From contig UQWM01000004.1 in assembly GCA_900544795.1 (NCBI GenBank), positions 56,720 through 120,719 of the forward strand: DNA of 64,000 nucleotides. The letters run 5' to 3'. Within the stretch, counting starts at the first letter, position 1. Every line of letters starts with the position of its first letter. Positions 25,332 through 33,878 of this stretch are shown here, one piece after another. The notes beneath the pieces were generated by a model, which worked only from the letters and a program-made list of their open reading frames with translations, did not search any database and was not told the DNA's origin. The position numbers and the translations under genes are program-made. This DNA is from an uncultured Phascolarctobacterium sp. (lineage in GTDB: Bacteria; Bacillota; Negativicutes; Acidaminococcales; Acidaminococcaceae).

Positions 25332-25691
25332 TTACATTACGGGGTTGTTCAGTGCGTCGGCCTGCTCAAAAATAAAGGCAGGGGACGGATAGTAGAACTG
25401 GCAGTGCTGGAAAGAGATAGATTCATTAGAAAAACGTTTTAACAGAGCGTAGGTAGTACGTTCTTCAAAGTCGATCAGGTTATCTTTGTTGATGTCGGCG
25501 TCGTCGACGATAACTAAAAGATAAGCCGGAACTGCCGGTGCGTCTTCGGGGACCTGGCTGCGGTCAAGCGGCACGCCTGGCACGATGCGCAGATGGCCGA
25601 TCACCTGCTCATTTTCGTCCAGTAACTGGGCGCGGAAGGTGTCGTTATAAAGTGTACGTGAAAGTTTGAGGGTGTAAGCTCCAGAGCTCAT
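25332..25691 (-). CDS. Small protein with one EF-hand-like loop, function unknown
   Basis: A 119-residue protein with no signal peptide or membrane segment. Residues 66-77 read DINKDNLIDFEE, a 12-residue loop with Asp, Asn and Asp at positions 1, 3 and 5, Ile at 8 and Glu at 12, as in calcium-binding EF-hands; Asn takes the usual Gly at position 6. The surrounding sequence is beta-rich, with TLKLSRT and GHLRIVPG. I do not recognise a family. A single EF loop usually needs a partner, so the protein may dimerise, or the loop may be structural. A good promoter lies 70 bases upstream and a shared terminator follows. Confidence 0.6.
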   Translation of the reverse strand: MSSGAYTLKLSRTLYNDTFRAQLLDENEQVIGHLRIVPGVPLDRSQVPEDAPAVPAYLLVIVDDADINKDNLIDFEERTTYALLKRFSNESISFQHCQFYYPSPAFIFEQADALNNPVM

Positions 25692-25760
25692 TAGTCACAC
25701 ATCCTTTTCCTTATGGTTTAGGGGAACTTTGCCCCCTGTAAATATTTGATAACGTTATAT

Positions 25761-25789
25761 ATAATATCATATTCTGACGATTTTAGCAA
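25761..25789 (-). promoter_or_regulatory. Promoter of the EF-hand-loop gene
   Basis: On the minus strand: TTGCTA, a 17-base spacer, TATTAT. It lies about 70 bases ahead of the start codon at 25691. Confidence 0.6.
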
Positions 25790-25821
25790 AATATGCGAAA
25801 GTTTAAGAAAAACAGATAAAG

Positions 25822-25839
25822 TATATTGTATACAATATA
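25822..25839. promoter_or_regulatory. 18-bp perfect palindrome upstream of the TRAP operon
   Basis: TATATTGTATACAATATA is a perfect palindrome, with the core TTGTATACAA fitting the FadR-subfamily GntR operator pattern. It lies 135 bases before the solute-binding protein gene, in a 282-base intergenic region that otherwise holds only the divergent promoter. It is a plausible operator of the TRAP operon. No GntR gene is present in the window. Confidence 0.5.
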
Positions 25840-25973
25840 GAGAGGGGACGAATTGGCAGGAATTTGTAAAAATTTAGCGAATTATTTTAACTAAGCAAAG
25901 TGACATGGTTCTTTGGAAAATATCTATTTTTCAAATATAACTATGGGCACTAAATTATTGAGGAGGGGATCCT

Positions 25974-26948
25974 ATGAAAAAACTTTTAGCTTTCCTTATG
26001 GCGATCATGGTCTTTGGTACCATGGCTGCTGGCTGTGGCGGTGGCTCTGACAAGAAAGAAGAGAAGAAACCCGCAGCGCAAAAATTCATTAATATTGCTA
26101 CCGGCGGTACTGCTGGTACCTACTTCCCGTTGGGCGGCGCTATCGCTGATATTTTGAATAAAAATATCCCCGGTGCCAATGCTTCCGCACAATCCACTGG
26201 CGCTTCCGTAGCCAACATCAATTTGCTGCAACAGGACAAAGTTGATATCGCTTTCGTACAAAATGATATCGCTTACTATGCTGTTAACGGCACTGAAATG
26301 TTCAAAGACAAAAAAGTTCCCAGCATCCAGGGTTTAGCTACTTTGTATCCTGAAACCGTACAAATCGTAACTTTGGATAAAAATGGCATTAAATCCCTCA
26401 ATGACGTAAAAGGCAAACGTGTTGCCGTAGGTGCTGCTGGTTCCGGTACCGAAGCAAATGCCCGTCAGATCCTCGAAACCTATGGCATCACTTATGATGA
26501 CATTAAAGTTCAATACCTCTCTTTCGCAGAAGCTTCCAACGCTTTGAAAGACGGCAATGTTGACGTTGCGTTCGTAACTGCAGGCCATCCGACCGCAGCT
26601 ATCCAGGATATCGCAACTCAAAACAAAGTAGTTCTGTTACCGGTCGAAGGTGAAAAAGCAGACGCTTTGATCGCAAAATATCCGTTCTATACCAAACTTA
26701 CTATTGCAGGCAAAACTTATCCGAGCCAAGATGCTGACGTTCAAGCAGTAGCAGTTCGCTGCATGCTGGCAGTAACTAACAAAATGGATGCTGATACTGG
26801 CTATGCTATCACCAAAGCCATCTACAGCAACCTTGACCGCTTGAAAGCAGCTCATTCTGCAGCTGGTGTAGTTTCTAAAGCAACTGCATTAGACGGCATG
26901 TCCGTTCCTGTAAACGCAGGCGCAGAAAAATTCTTTAAAGAAAAATAA
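25974..26948 (+). CDS. TAXI-type TRAP transporter solute-binding lipoprotein
   Basis: Captures the substrate outside the cytoplasmic membrane for the TRAP permease downstream. The 324-residue product has a lipoprotein signal (hydrophobic residues 4-19, lipobox AAGC with Cys21), then a charged linker. The TAXI signature follows: FINIATGGTAGTYFPLGGA, then SAQSTGASVANINLL and VGAAGSGTEANARQIL. The ATG is preceded by GAGGAGGGG. Characterised TAXI proteins bind glutamate, other small carboxylates or related compounds; the substrate here is unknown. A strong hairpin with a T tract follows the gene and probably sets a higher level of this protein than of the permease. Confidence 0.92.
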   Translation: MKKLLAFLMAIMVFGTMAAGCGGGSDKKEEKKPAAQKFINIATGGTAGTYFPLGGAIADILNKNIPGANASAQSTGASVANINLLQQDKVDIAFVQNDIAYYAVNGTEMFKDKKVPSIQGLATLYPETVQIVTLDKNGIKSLNDVKGKRVAVGAAGSGTEANARQILETYGITYDDIKVQYLSFAEASNALKDGNVDVAFVTAGHPTAAIQDIATQNKVVLLPVEGEKADALIAKYPFYTKLTIAGKTYPSQDADVQAVAVRCMLAVTNKMDADTGYAITKAIYSNLDRLKAAHSAAGVVSKATALDGMSVPVNAGAEKFFKEK

Positions 26949-26964
26949 GAGCTAAGAGCAGAAT

Positions 26965-27495
26965 ATGTTTAACCTGAGAGGCCGGTCGCCGGGGACTTCC
27001 GGTGGCCGGCCTTTTTCAAAAAAAATAATTTTCACGTTAGTTACTGTATTAGTTGGTTTGGGAATATTGTTTTGGTATGCCAACCAATTAGTAGTGTCTA
27101 TTAATCCTGAGGCTGGACTGCCAAAACAATGTTTTACTGCACAAATAGGAGAGGAATGGAATATTGCCTTTACCCATTCTGTTCAGTTGACTACTGTCGA
27201 GGAATTTTTTAGAGTTGACGGTATCGACAAGCTGATGATGACGCACACGCGGTATCAATCATTGGGTGTTGGATTACCATACTCGCCTGCGGAGGGAACC
27301 TTAATCCACACTTCTGATGGCAAGTTCATATTGAAAATGGATCGACCTTATAAAACTGTAAAATTAAGGACTGCCGTACAGGCAAAGCCCCGTATTGTGC
27401 ACCAGGGAAGAGTCTATGATCTTTGTGATCTGTATGGACAGGGGACTCTGGTGGAGATCAAGGCTGAAAAACGTTATCAATATTGGTTAAATTAA
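26965..27495 (+). CDS. DUF1850 family protein of the TRAP operon
   Basis: DUF1850 proteins are regularly encoded beside TAXI-type TRAP transporters; their role is not established. The 176-residue frame has one N-terminal membrane segment (about residues 20-42) and an external domain with the family hallmark FTHSVQLTTVEEFF and a later GVGLPYSPAEGT. The ATG at 26965 has only a weak ribosome site, and its first 20 codons are the terminator hairpin. A later TTG start near 27057, inside the membrane segment, is the alternative, so the true N-terminus is uncertain. Confidence 0.8.
   Translation: MFNLRGRSPGTSGGRPFSKKIIFTLVTVLVGLGILFWYANQLVVSINPEAGLPKQCFTAQIGEEWNIAFTHSVQLTTVEEFFRVDGIDKLMMTHTRYQSLGVGLPYSPAEGTLIHTSDGKFILKMDRPYKTVKLRTAVQAKPRIVHQGRVYDLCDLYGQGTLVEIKAEKRYQYWLN
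26979..27016 (+). terminator. Terminator-like hairpin at the start of the DUF1850 gene
   Basis: AGGCCGGTCGCCGG (26979-26992) pairs with CCGGTGGCCGGCCT (26999-27012), with two internal mismatches, and is followed by TTTTT. It is G+C-rich in an A+T-rich setting and lies 31 bases after the binding-protein stop. It overlaps the annotated first codons of the next gene. Confidence 0.8.
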
Positions 27496-27523
27496 TTTTT
27501 TGCAAAGGGGAGGAGAGGGCAGA

Positions 27524-29473
27524 ATGAATGAACAAGATAAAAAAACTATGTCAGCAGAAGAAGTCATGCAGAAATTTGACAAAGAATCTGACAAACGTAC
27601 TTTAACAGGATTATGGGATAAATTAATATCCTTTATATGTATTGCCTTCGCCGTGTTTCAACTGTATACCGCAACTTTCGGTGTACTGGATGCGCATCTG
27701 CAAAGAGCGATCCATTTAGCATTTGGCTTTTCATTGATCTATCTTTTATATCCGGGAAGGAAAAGCTGGTCCAGATCGGTCATGCATCCTTTGGATATTT
27801 TGTTTGCAATAGTCAGCGTAGCTTGCTCGCTGTACATTGTAGTTTGTTATGACCAGCTTGTTTTAAGGGCTGGCATGAATACGGAATTCGATTTTAGTAT
27901 CGCGTTCCTGGGAACACTGCTTTTATTTGAAGCAGCCCGCCGCGTAGTTGGCTGGCCGATGCTGACAGTAGCCTTGTTTTTTATGGCTTATGCGTTTTTG
28001 GGGCCTTATATGCCTGGCATTTTAGCGCATCGTGGCGTTGGCGTGCAAGAGATGTTTGACCATCTCTTCTTTACTACCGAAGGCATTTTCGGTACACCTT
28101 TGGGTGTATCTTCAACATTTATCTATCTCTTTATTTTGTTCGGGTCCTATTTGGAAGCTACCGGCTTAGGCAAGCTTTTTATCGACCTGGCAAACGCTGT
28201 TGCTGGCTGGGCAGCAGGCGGACCGGCTAAAGTAGCAGTACTTTCTTCCGGTTTGATGGGCACGGTATCGGGCAGCTCGGTTGCTAACGTTGCAGGTACC
28301 GGCGCATTTACCATACCCATGATGAAAAAATTGGGTTATCGTGCTGAATTTGCGGGCGCTGTAGAAGCAGCAGCATCTACCGGTGGCCAGTTGATGCCGC
28401 CTGTTATGGGCGCGGCTGCGTTCCTGATGGCTGAGTTTGTTGGCGTTCCTTATATCGAAGTAGTTAAAGCGGCCGTTATCCCGGCGCTGCTATATTACAT
28501 CGGTGTTTGGCTGGGTGTTCATTACGAAGCTAAAAAGTTCGGTCTTAAAGGCACACCTCGTGACCAGCTGCCGAAATTTGGCGAGTTGTTTATGGAAAAA
28601 GGCCATTTGATCCTGCCGTTGGCGATCATAGTTTATTTGCTGGTATCCGGTTATACACCGATGCGCGCTGCGCTGTGGGCGATCGCTCTGACGCTGATCT
28701 GCTCCTGCCTGCGTAAATCTACCCGCATTACTTTGAAAGATGTTGTTAAGGGTTTGATCGACGGTTCTAAAGGCGTGCTTGGCGTTCTGATCGCCTGTGC
28801 TACGGCCGGCGTTATCATCGGCGTTGTAACCAAAACCGGTGTTGGCCTTAAATTGGCTACGGCACTGCTTGATTTGGCAGGCGGTAATCTGCTGCCGGCG
28901 ATGTTCTTTACCATGATCACTTCTTTGATCCTGGGTATGGGCGTACCGACAACTGCTAACTATGTTATTACTTCGACGATCGCGGCTCCTGCTTTGGTAC
29001 AGATGGGTATCCCCGTACTGGCAGGCCATATGTTCGCTTTCTATTTCGGTATCGTTGCCGACGTAACTCCTCCGGTTGCTTTAGCAGCTTATGCCGGTGC
29101 GGGTATTTCGGGTGCCGATCCGATGAAGACGGGCGTTGCTGCGGCTAAGCTTGCTATAGCGGCGTTCATCGTTCCGTACATTTTTGTCTTGTCGCCCGAG
29201 CTGTTGATGATCGATGCTACTGCAGGGACGATCGCGTTCTCTTGCGTAACGGCTATTATCGGTATGTGGGGCGTATCCGTCGCCATGATAGGCTTCTGCC
29301 AATCCAAGTTAAGTGGTTTGCAGCGGTTACTGTTCTTTATCGGCGGTTTGAATATGATTATTCCAGGCGTCGTTACTGATAGTGTTGGCATAACTTTTTT
29401 GGCGCTGGCCTTCTTCTGGCAGCGTACCAACAAGGATAAAGGGCCGGTCGTCAACCACGGCGAAGATATCTAA
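27524..29473 (+). CDS. TRAP transporter fused permease (small + large subunit)
   Basis: Integral membrane carrier that imports the substrate delivered by the TAXI protein, driven by an ion gradient. The 649-residue product, from the ATG at 27524 after GGAGGAGAGGG, has about 16-18 hydrophobic segments. The N-terminal part (about residues 30-150) is the DctQ-like small subunit and the rest is the DctM-like large subunit. GTVSGSSVANVAGTGAFTIP, EAAASTGGQLMPPVMGAAAF and LGMGVPTTANY are typical of the fused 4TM/12TM class. A terminator follows the gene. Confidence 0.94.
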   Translation: MNEQDKKTMSAEEVMQKFDKESDKRTLTGLWDKLISFICIAFAVFQLYTATFGVLDAHLQRAIHLAFGFSLIYLLYPGRKSWSRSVMHPLDILFAIVSVACSLYIVVCYDQLVLRAGMNTEFDFSIAFLGTLLLFEAARRVVGWPMLTVALFFMAYAFLGPYMPGILAHRGVGVQEMFDHLFFTTEGIFGTPLGVSSTFIYLFILFGSYLEATGLGKLFIDLANAVAGWAAGGPAKVAVLSSGLMGTVSGSSVANVAGTGAFTIPMMKKLGYRAEFAGAVEAAASTGGQLMPPVMGAAAFLMAEFVGVPYIEVVKAAVIPALLYYIGVWLGVHYEAKKFGLKGTPRDQLPKFGELFMEKGHLILPLAIIVYLLVSGYTPMRAALWAIALTLICSCLRKSTRITLKDVVKGLIDGSKGVLGVLIACATAGVIIGVVTKTGVGLKLATALLDLAGGNLLPAMFFTMITSLILGMGVPTTANYVITSTIAAPALVQMGIPVLAGHMFAFYFGIVADVTPPVALAAYAGAGISGADPMKTGVAAAKLAIAAFIVPYIFVLSPELLMIDATAGTIAFSCVTAIIGMWGVSVAMIGFCQSKLSGLQRLLFFIGGLNMIIPGVVTDSVGITFLALAFFWQRTNKDKGPVVNHGEDI

Positions 29474-29495
29474 AACTAACTGTTTCAACAAAATG

Positions 29496-29526
29496 CAGGC
29501 TCGCTTTTAAGGCGAGCCTGTTTTTT
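29496..29526 (+). terminator. Intrinsic terminator of the TRAP operon
   Basis: CAGGCTCGC (29496-29504) pairs with GCGAGCCTG (29512-29520) and is followed by TTTTTT. Confidence 0.92.
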
Positions 29527-29579
29527 ATGCAGTTCACTTATTGTTTACAAGAAAAATTAGCCAATAAATAAATAAACAT

Positions 29580-29608
29580 TTGTTTTTCTACGCGGTTTAA
29601 TGTATAAT
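29580..29608 (+). promoter_or_regulatory. Promoter of the rnj-ftsK run
   Basis: TTGTTT, a 17-base spacer, TATAAT. It leaves an A+T-rich leader of about 90 bases before the rnj start. No strong structure is seen in that leader apart from a possible weak hairpin near 29635-29660. Confidence 0.75.
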
Positions 29609-29706
29609 ATAGCGTAGAGTAGGTGTGCGGTTAATAGATTTTAGCAATAGAGGTCTAAATACTTGTACGGAAATAAATTAAAAATAAATTTGGAGGTGTA
29701 TTTTTT

Positions 29707-31371
29707 TTGAGTAAAACACAAGGTAAATTAAATATTATTCCCCTGGGCGGGTTAGGGGAGATTGGTAAAAACATGACGGTGTTCCGTTATGGCGACGACA
29801 TTATTCTTGTCGACGCTGGTTTGATGTTCCCTGAGGATGATATGCTGGGGATCGATCTGGTTATTCCCGACATCACTTACTTGGTCGAGAACAAAGATAA
29901 GATCAAAGGTATCTTTTTAACACATGGTCACGAAGACCATATCGGCGCATTGCCGTATGTACTGAAGCAGATCACTGCTCCCGTTTATGGTACGGCGCTG
30001 ACACTGGGCATTTTGCAAGGACGTTTGAAGGAGAACGGAGTCAGCTCCGAGCCCTGCCAAACGATTAAGCCCGGCGACAAGATCCAGGCAGGCTGCTTTA
30101 AGGTTGAGTTTATCCGCGTCAACCACAGTATTCCTGACGCTGTTGCACTGGCTATCCATACCCCGATTGGACTGATAATCCATACCGGCGACTTTAAGTT
30201 TGACCAGACCCCTGTAGATGGACAGGTGACTGAGTTCAATAAATTTGCTGAATACGGCGACCAGGGTGTTTTGGCACTGATGGCAGACAGCACTAATGCT
30301 GAACGTCCGGGCTATACCCAAAGCGAAAAGGTCGTAGGGCAAACCTTCGACGACGAGTTCCGCTATGCTAAAAAACGTATTATCGTAGCCTCATTCTCCT
30401 CTAATGTGCATCGTATCCAACAGGTTGTCGACAGTGCGATCCGCTATAAACGCAAAGTCGCAGTTATTGGCCGCAGTATGGTCAACGTTGTCAACATTTC
30501 GATGGAGCTGGGTTATTTAAAGATCCCTGAAGGCGTATTGATCGATATTGACGATAGCAAGAATTACACTCCTGACAAAATCGTCATCATCACAACTGGC
30601 AGCCAGGGCGAGCCCATGTCGGCTTTAACAAGAATGGCTATGTCCGATCACAAAAAGGTTGATATCGTTCCCGGTGACACTGTTATTATTTCCGCGACAC
30701 CTATTCCCGGTAATGAAAAATTAGTTGCCAGAACTATCGACCACTTGTATAAATTAGGCGCTGATGTTATTTATGAAAAGAGTAACGGCGTGCACGTTTC
30801 CGGACATGCCAGCCAGGAAGAAATAAAAATGATGCACAATCTTGTGCGTCCTAAATTCTTTATCCCTGTCCACGGCGAATATCGCCACCTGATCAAGCAT
30901 GCACAACTGGCAACCACACTTGGTATGCCTCGTGAAAATATCGTTGTTGGTGAAAACGGCAGCATTACCGAATTGACCCGCAACAGTATCGGTATCAACG
31001 GCCGAGTGCCGTCTGGCAAAGTGCTGGTAGACGGTCTGGGTGTAGGCGACGTAGGCAATATCGTTCTGCGTGACCGCAGACAATTATCCCAGGATGGTAT
31101 TATGATCGTAGTAGTAACTATTGATAAAAATACCTGCACCGTTGTTTCGGGCCCTGACATCGTTTCGCGCGGCTTTGTTTATGTCCGCGAAGCAGAAGGC
31201 CTGATGGAAACTGCTAAAGATAAAGTGCAGCAGGCATTGGATAAATGTGAACAGAGCAATGTTTCTGAATGGTCTGTTATCAAATCGGCAGTGCGTGACT
31301 CCTTAGGCCGATTCTTATATGAAAAAACACGCAGAAGACCGATGATTTTACCTATCATCATGGAGATTTGA
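29707..31371 (+). CDS. rnj: Ribonuclease J
   Basis: Metallo-beta-lactamase ribonuclease with 5'-3' exonuclease and endonuclease activity, central to RNA turnover and maturation in Firmicutes. The start is TTG at 29707, eight bases after GGAGGTG. The 554-residue product has the zinc motif THGHEDH (residues 72-78), the beta-CASP region (SFSSNVHRIQQV, then GRSMVNVV) and the C-terminal HVSGHAS and HGEYRHL motifs. It is the first gene of a long co-oriented run; ftsK follows after 28 bases. With pnp in this window, two of the main RNA-decay enzymes are present. Confidence 0.96.
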   Translation: MSKTQGKLNIIPLGGLGEIGKNMTVFRYGDDIILVDAGLMFPEDDMLGIDLVIPDITYLVENKDKIKGIFLTHGHEDHIGALPYVLKQITAPVYGTALTLGILQGRLKENGVSSEPCQTIKPGDKIQAGCFKVEFIRVNHSIPDAVALAIHTPIGLIIHTGDFKFDQTPVDGQVTEFNKFAEYGDQGVLALMADSTNAERPGYTQSEKVVGQTFDDEFRYAKKRIIVASFSSNVHRIQQVVDSAIRYKRKVAVIGRSMVNVVNISMELGYLKIPEGVLIDIDDSKNYTPDKIVIITTGSQGEPMSALTRMAMSDHKKVDIVPGDTVIISATPIPGNEKLVARTIDHLYKLGADVIYEKSNGVHVSGHASQEEIKMMHNLVRPKFFIPVHGEYRHLIKHAQLATTLGMPRENIVVGENGSITELTRNSIGINGRVPSGKVLVDGLGVGDVGNIVLRDRRQLSQDGIMIVVVTIDKNTCTVVSGPDIVSRGFVYVREAEGLMETAKDKVQQALDKCEQSNVSEWSVIKSAVRDSLGRFLYEKTRRRPMILPIIMEI

Positions 31372-31399
31372 TGTTATCTGAACAACGAGGTGCCTGATT

Positions 31400-33856
31400 T
31401 TGAGAAAAACTAAAGCAGAAAGAACAGAACAACAGAATAACAGCCGTTTTGAAATCAGCGGCGTTCTTTTGCTCGCTTTAGGGTGTTTTGCCGCCGCGGC
31501 CTATTTAGGGCTGCCTACCGGAGCATTAGGTGCTTTTGTAGAAAAGGTGATGACTTATTCCCTGGGGCGGGGTGCTTTATTGCTGCCCGTATTGCTTATT
31601 GCTTTGGGAATCAGGTTTTGCTTTGCACATCAGGGAATCACGATCTCTAAAAAAGGATTAGCCATAACTTTGCTGATGCTGTGCCTTTTAGGCACAGCTC
31701 ATCATGTTTTTGTACCTGTAGTAGGCGAGGAACTGCTTCCGGAGCACCTTAGTGAAGGCGGCGGTCTGGTAGGCGGCGCTTTTCTGCTGCTGCTGCGTAG
31801 ATTGGCCGGCACAGCGGGCGCGCTGATAATTTTAATTACCGGCATCATCTGCGGCGTACTTTTGACAGGTAAACTGTCGTTAAAAAGCTCGGCCGAAACT
31901 GCGGGACGTAAGGCCAAACGCATTGTCAGCCCGTCTAATACGGAGGCTACCCAAGCCGATTTTTCGGAGTTTGACAGCGACAATGTTTTAAACACAGCAA
32001 ATCCCTACGACAGCGATGAGTTTTCGGGTTTTACCTCAGGTATCAAGAAGGAAAGCCAGTTTAAACAGATCCTGCGTAAAGCGGTCGGTAAAAGTGAAGT
32101 TCAAGCGGAAGAAGATTTTTTTGATAACGAAGAACCTTTTACAGAAGAGTTCCCTGTTATCGAAAAAGATGAACCGCATATCATCACCAGGCCCATCATA
32201 GAATTTAATAAACCGAAAGAAACCGCTGCCCCCATGCCTGATAACGATTTTCTCAATCCTTACAAAAATCAGGCTAAGGAAAAGGAAGCGGCGACGATAA
32301 AAATCGTTGACACAGCGGATAAGGCGATCAATGAAGGTACCGCTAAGCCAGTCAAAAGAGCCAGCGCTAAAGTTGAGCTGCCAGCTGAGCCAGTTAAGGA
32401 AAAAGAACAGAGTTCGTATCTGTTCCCGCCGCTGGAGCTGCTCAACCCTCCTTATGTTTCTAAGGATAAGCATACCGAGGAAGATATTCGCGAACAGTGC
32501 GCTATCTTAGAGCAAACGCTCGAAGACTTCCGGGTCAGGGCCAGCGTTGTTGCTGTTACCCGCGGACCATCGGTAACCAGGTTTGAATTAGAGCCGGCCC
32601 CCGGTGTTAAAGTAAGCTCGGTCGTCAATTTAGCCGATGATATTGCTTTAAAGCTTGCCGCCTCCGGTGTCCGCATCGAAGCGCCTATTCCTGGCAAAGC
32701 GGCGATCGGTATCGAGGTTCCCAACAGGAAAAACGACCCGGTATTTTTTAGAGAAGTGGTTGACTGCGATTTAGTGCGCAGCACTCCCTCCAAACTGTGC
32801 GTGGGCTTAGGCAAGGATATCAGCGGCAACATCATTACCGTCGATCTTTCCAAAATGCCGCATATGCTGGTAGCAGGTTCTACTGGTTCAGGTAAATCAG
32901 TCTGCATCAATACTATCATTGCCGGTATTTTATATAAGGCCCGGCCGGATGAAGTAAAAATGATCCTAGTCGATCCTAAAGTCGTTGAACTTTCCAATTA
33001 TAACGGTATCCCACATCTGTTGACTCCTGTAGTTACAGATTCAAAAAAAGCAGCGTCGGCCCTACATTGGGCAGTAGCTGAAATGGAGCGGCGTTACAAA
33101 GCTTTTGCTGATAATCACGTCCGCGAAATTAACAGCTATAACGATCAGGCTACCGAAAAAATGCCCTTTATCGTTATCATAATCGATGAATTAGCAGATT
33201 TGATGATGGTAGCTAAAGTAGATGTGGAAGACGCCATCCTGCGTTTGGCTCAAAAGGCACGCGCGGCTGGTATCCATTTGATTTTAGCCACCCAAAGACC
33301 TTCTGTTGATGTTATTACAGGCATCGTTAAGGCTAATATACCTTCCCGTGTAGCCTTTGCGGTTTCTTCCCAAACAGATTCCAGAACCATTTTGGATATG
33401 GGCGGGGCGGAAAAACTTTTAGGCAAGGGCGATATGCTCTTTTATCCTATCGGCACCAATAAACCGGTGCGCGTGCAAGGCGCTTTTGTCAGCGATGCTG
33501 AATTAAATAAAATCGTCGATTTCATAAAAAAACAGTCGATCCCGGTAGAATATTCTGAAGAAGTTACCCAGCAAGCCTTAGAAAGTGAAAGCAAAGGTGC
33601 TAATGCCGGTGCCGACGGCGGCAATGATTTGATGAGCGATGAGCTTTTTGAAGATGCCGTGCGGTTGGTAATGGATACAGGCCAGGCTTCATCTTCGATG
33701 CTGCAGCGTAAATTCAGGATAGGTTATACCAGGGCTGCCCGCTTAGTGGACTGTATGGAAGAACTGGGCATCGTAGGCCAGTCAGTCGGCAGTAAACCAC
33801 GTGAACTTATCATGTCGCGTCAGGAAATAGATGCACGTTTTTTCACAGCGCAGTAA
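31400..33856 (+). CDS. ftsK: DNA translocase FtsK/SpoIIIE
   Basis: Pumps chromosomal DNA through the closing septum and aids dimer resolution. The start is TTG at 31400, after CGAGGTG. The 818-residue product has about four N-terminal membrane segments (residues 18-155), an acidic variable linker (about 160-340), and the motor domain with Walker A GSTGSGKS (about residue 495) and Walker B IIIDELADLM (about residue 595). The C-terminal gamma winged helix (SSMLQRKFRIGYTRAARL) reads polar DNA signals. It is immediately followed by rodZ. Confidence 0.96.
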   Translation: MRKTKAERTEQQNNSRFEISGVLLLALGCFAAAAYLGLPTGALGAFVEKVMTYSLGRGALLLPVLLIALGIRFCFAHQGITISKKGLAITLLMLCLLGTAHHVFVPVVGEELLPEHLSEGGGLVGGAFLLLLRRLAGTAGALIILITGIICGVLLTGKLSLKSSAETAGRKAKRIVSPSNTEATQADFSEFDSDNVLNTANPYDSDEFSGFTSGIKKESQFKQILRKAVGKSEVQAEEDFFDNEEPFTEEFPVIEKDEPHIITRPIIEFNKPKETAAPMPDNDFLNPYKNQAKEKEAATIKIVDTADKAINEGTAKPVKRASAKVELPAEPVKEKEQSSYLFPPLELLNPPYVSKDKHTEEDIREQCAILEQTLEDFRVRASVVAVTRGPSVTRFELEPAPGVKVSSVVNLADDIALKLAASGVRIEAPIPGKAAIGIEVPNRKNDPVFFREVVDCDLVRSTPSKLCVGLGKDISGNIITVDLSKMPHMLVAGSTGSGKSVCINTIIAGILYKARPDEVKMILVDPKVVELSNYNGIPHLLTPVVTDSKKAASALHWAVAEMERRYKAFADNHVREINSYNDQATEKMPFIVIIIDELADLMMVAKVDVEDAILRLAQKARAAGIHLILATQRPSVDVITGIVKANIPSRVAFAVSSQTDSRTILDMGGAEKLLGKGDMLFYPIGTNKPVRVQGAFVSDAELNKIVDFIKKQSIPVEYSEEVTQQALESESKGANAGADGGNDLMSDELFEDAVRLVMDTGQASSSMLQRKFRIGYTRAARLVDCMEELGIVGQSVGSKPRELIMSRQEIDARFFTAQ

Positions 33857-33878
33857 GCAAGATAGAGGAGGGACATTT

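Noticed and set aside
25853..25870. Possible sigma-54 promoter (TTGGCAGGAATTTGTA) before the TRAP operon
   Set aside because: The GG to G spacing is one base short, and the -12 GC is replaced by GT.
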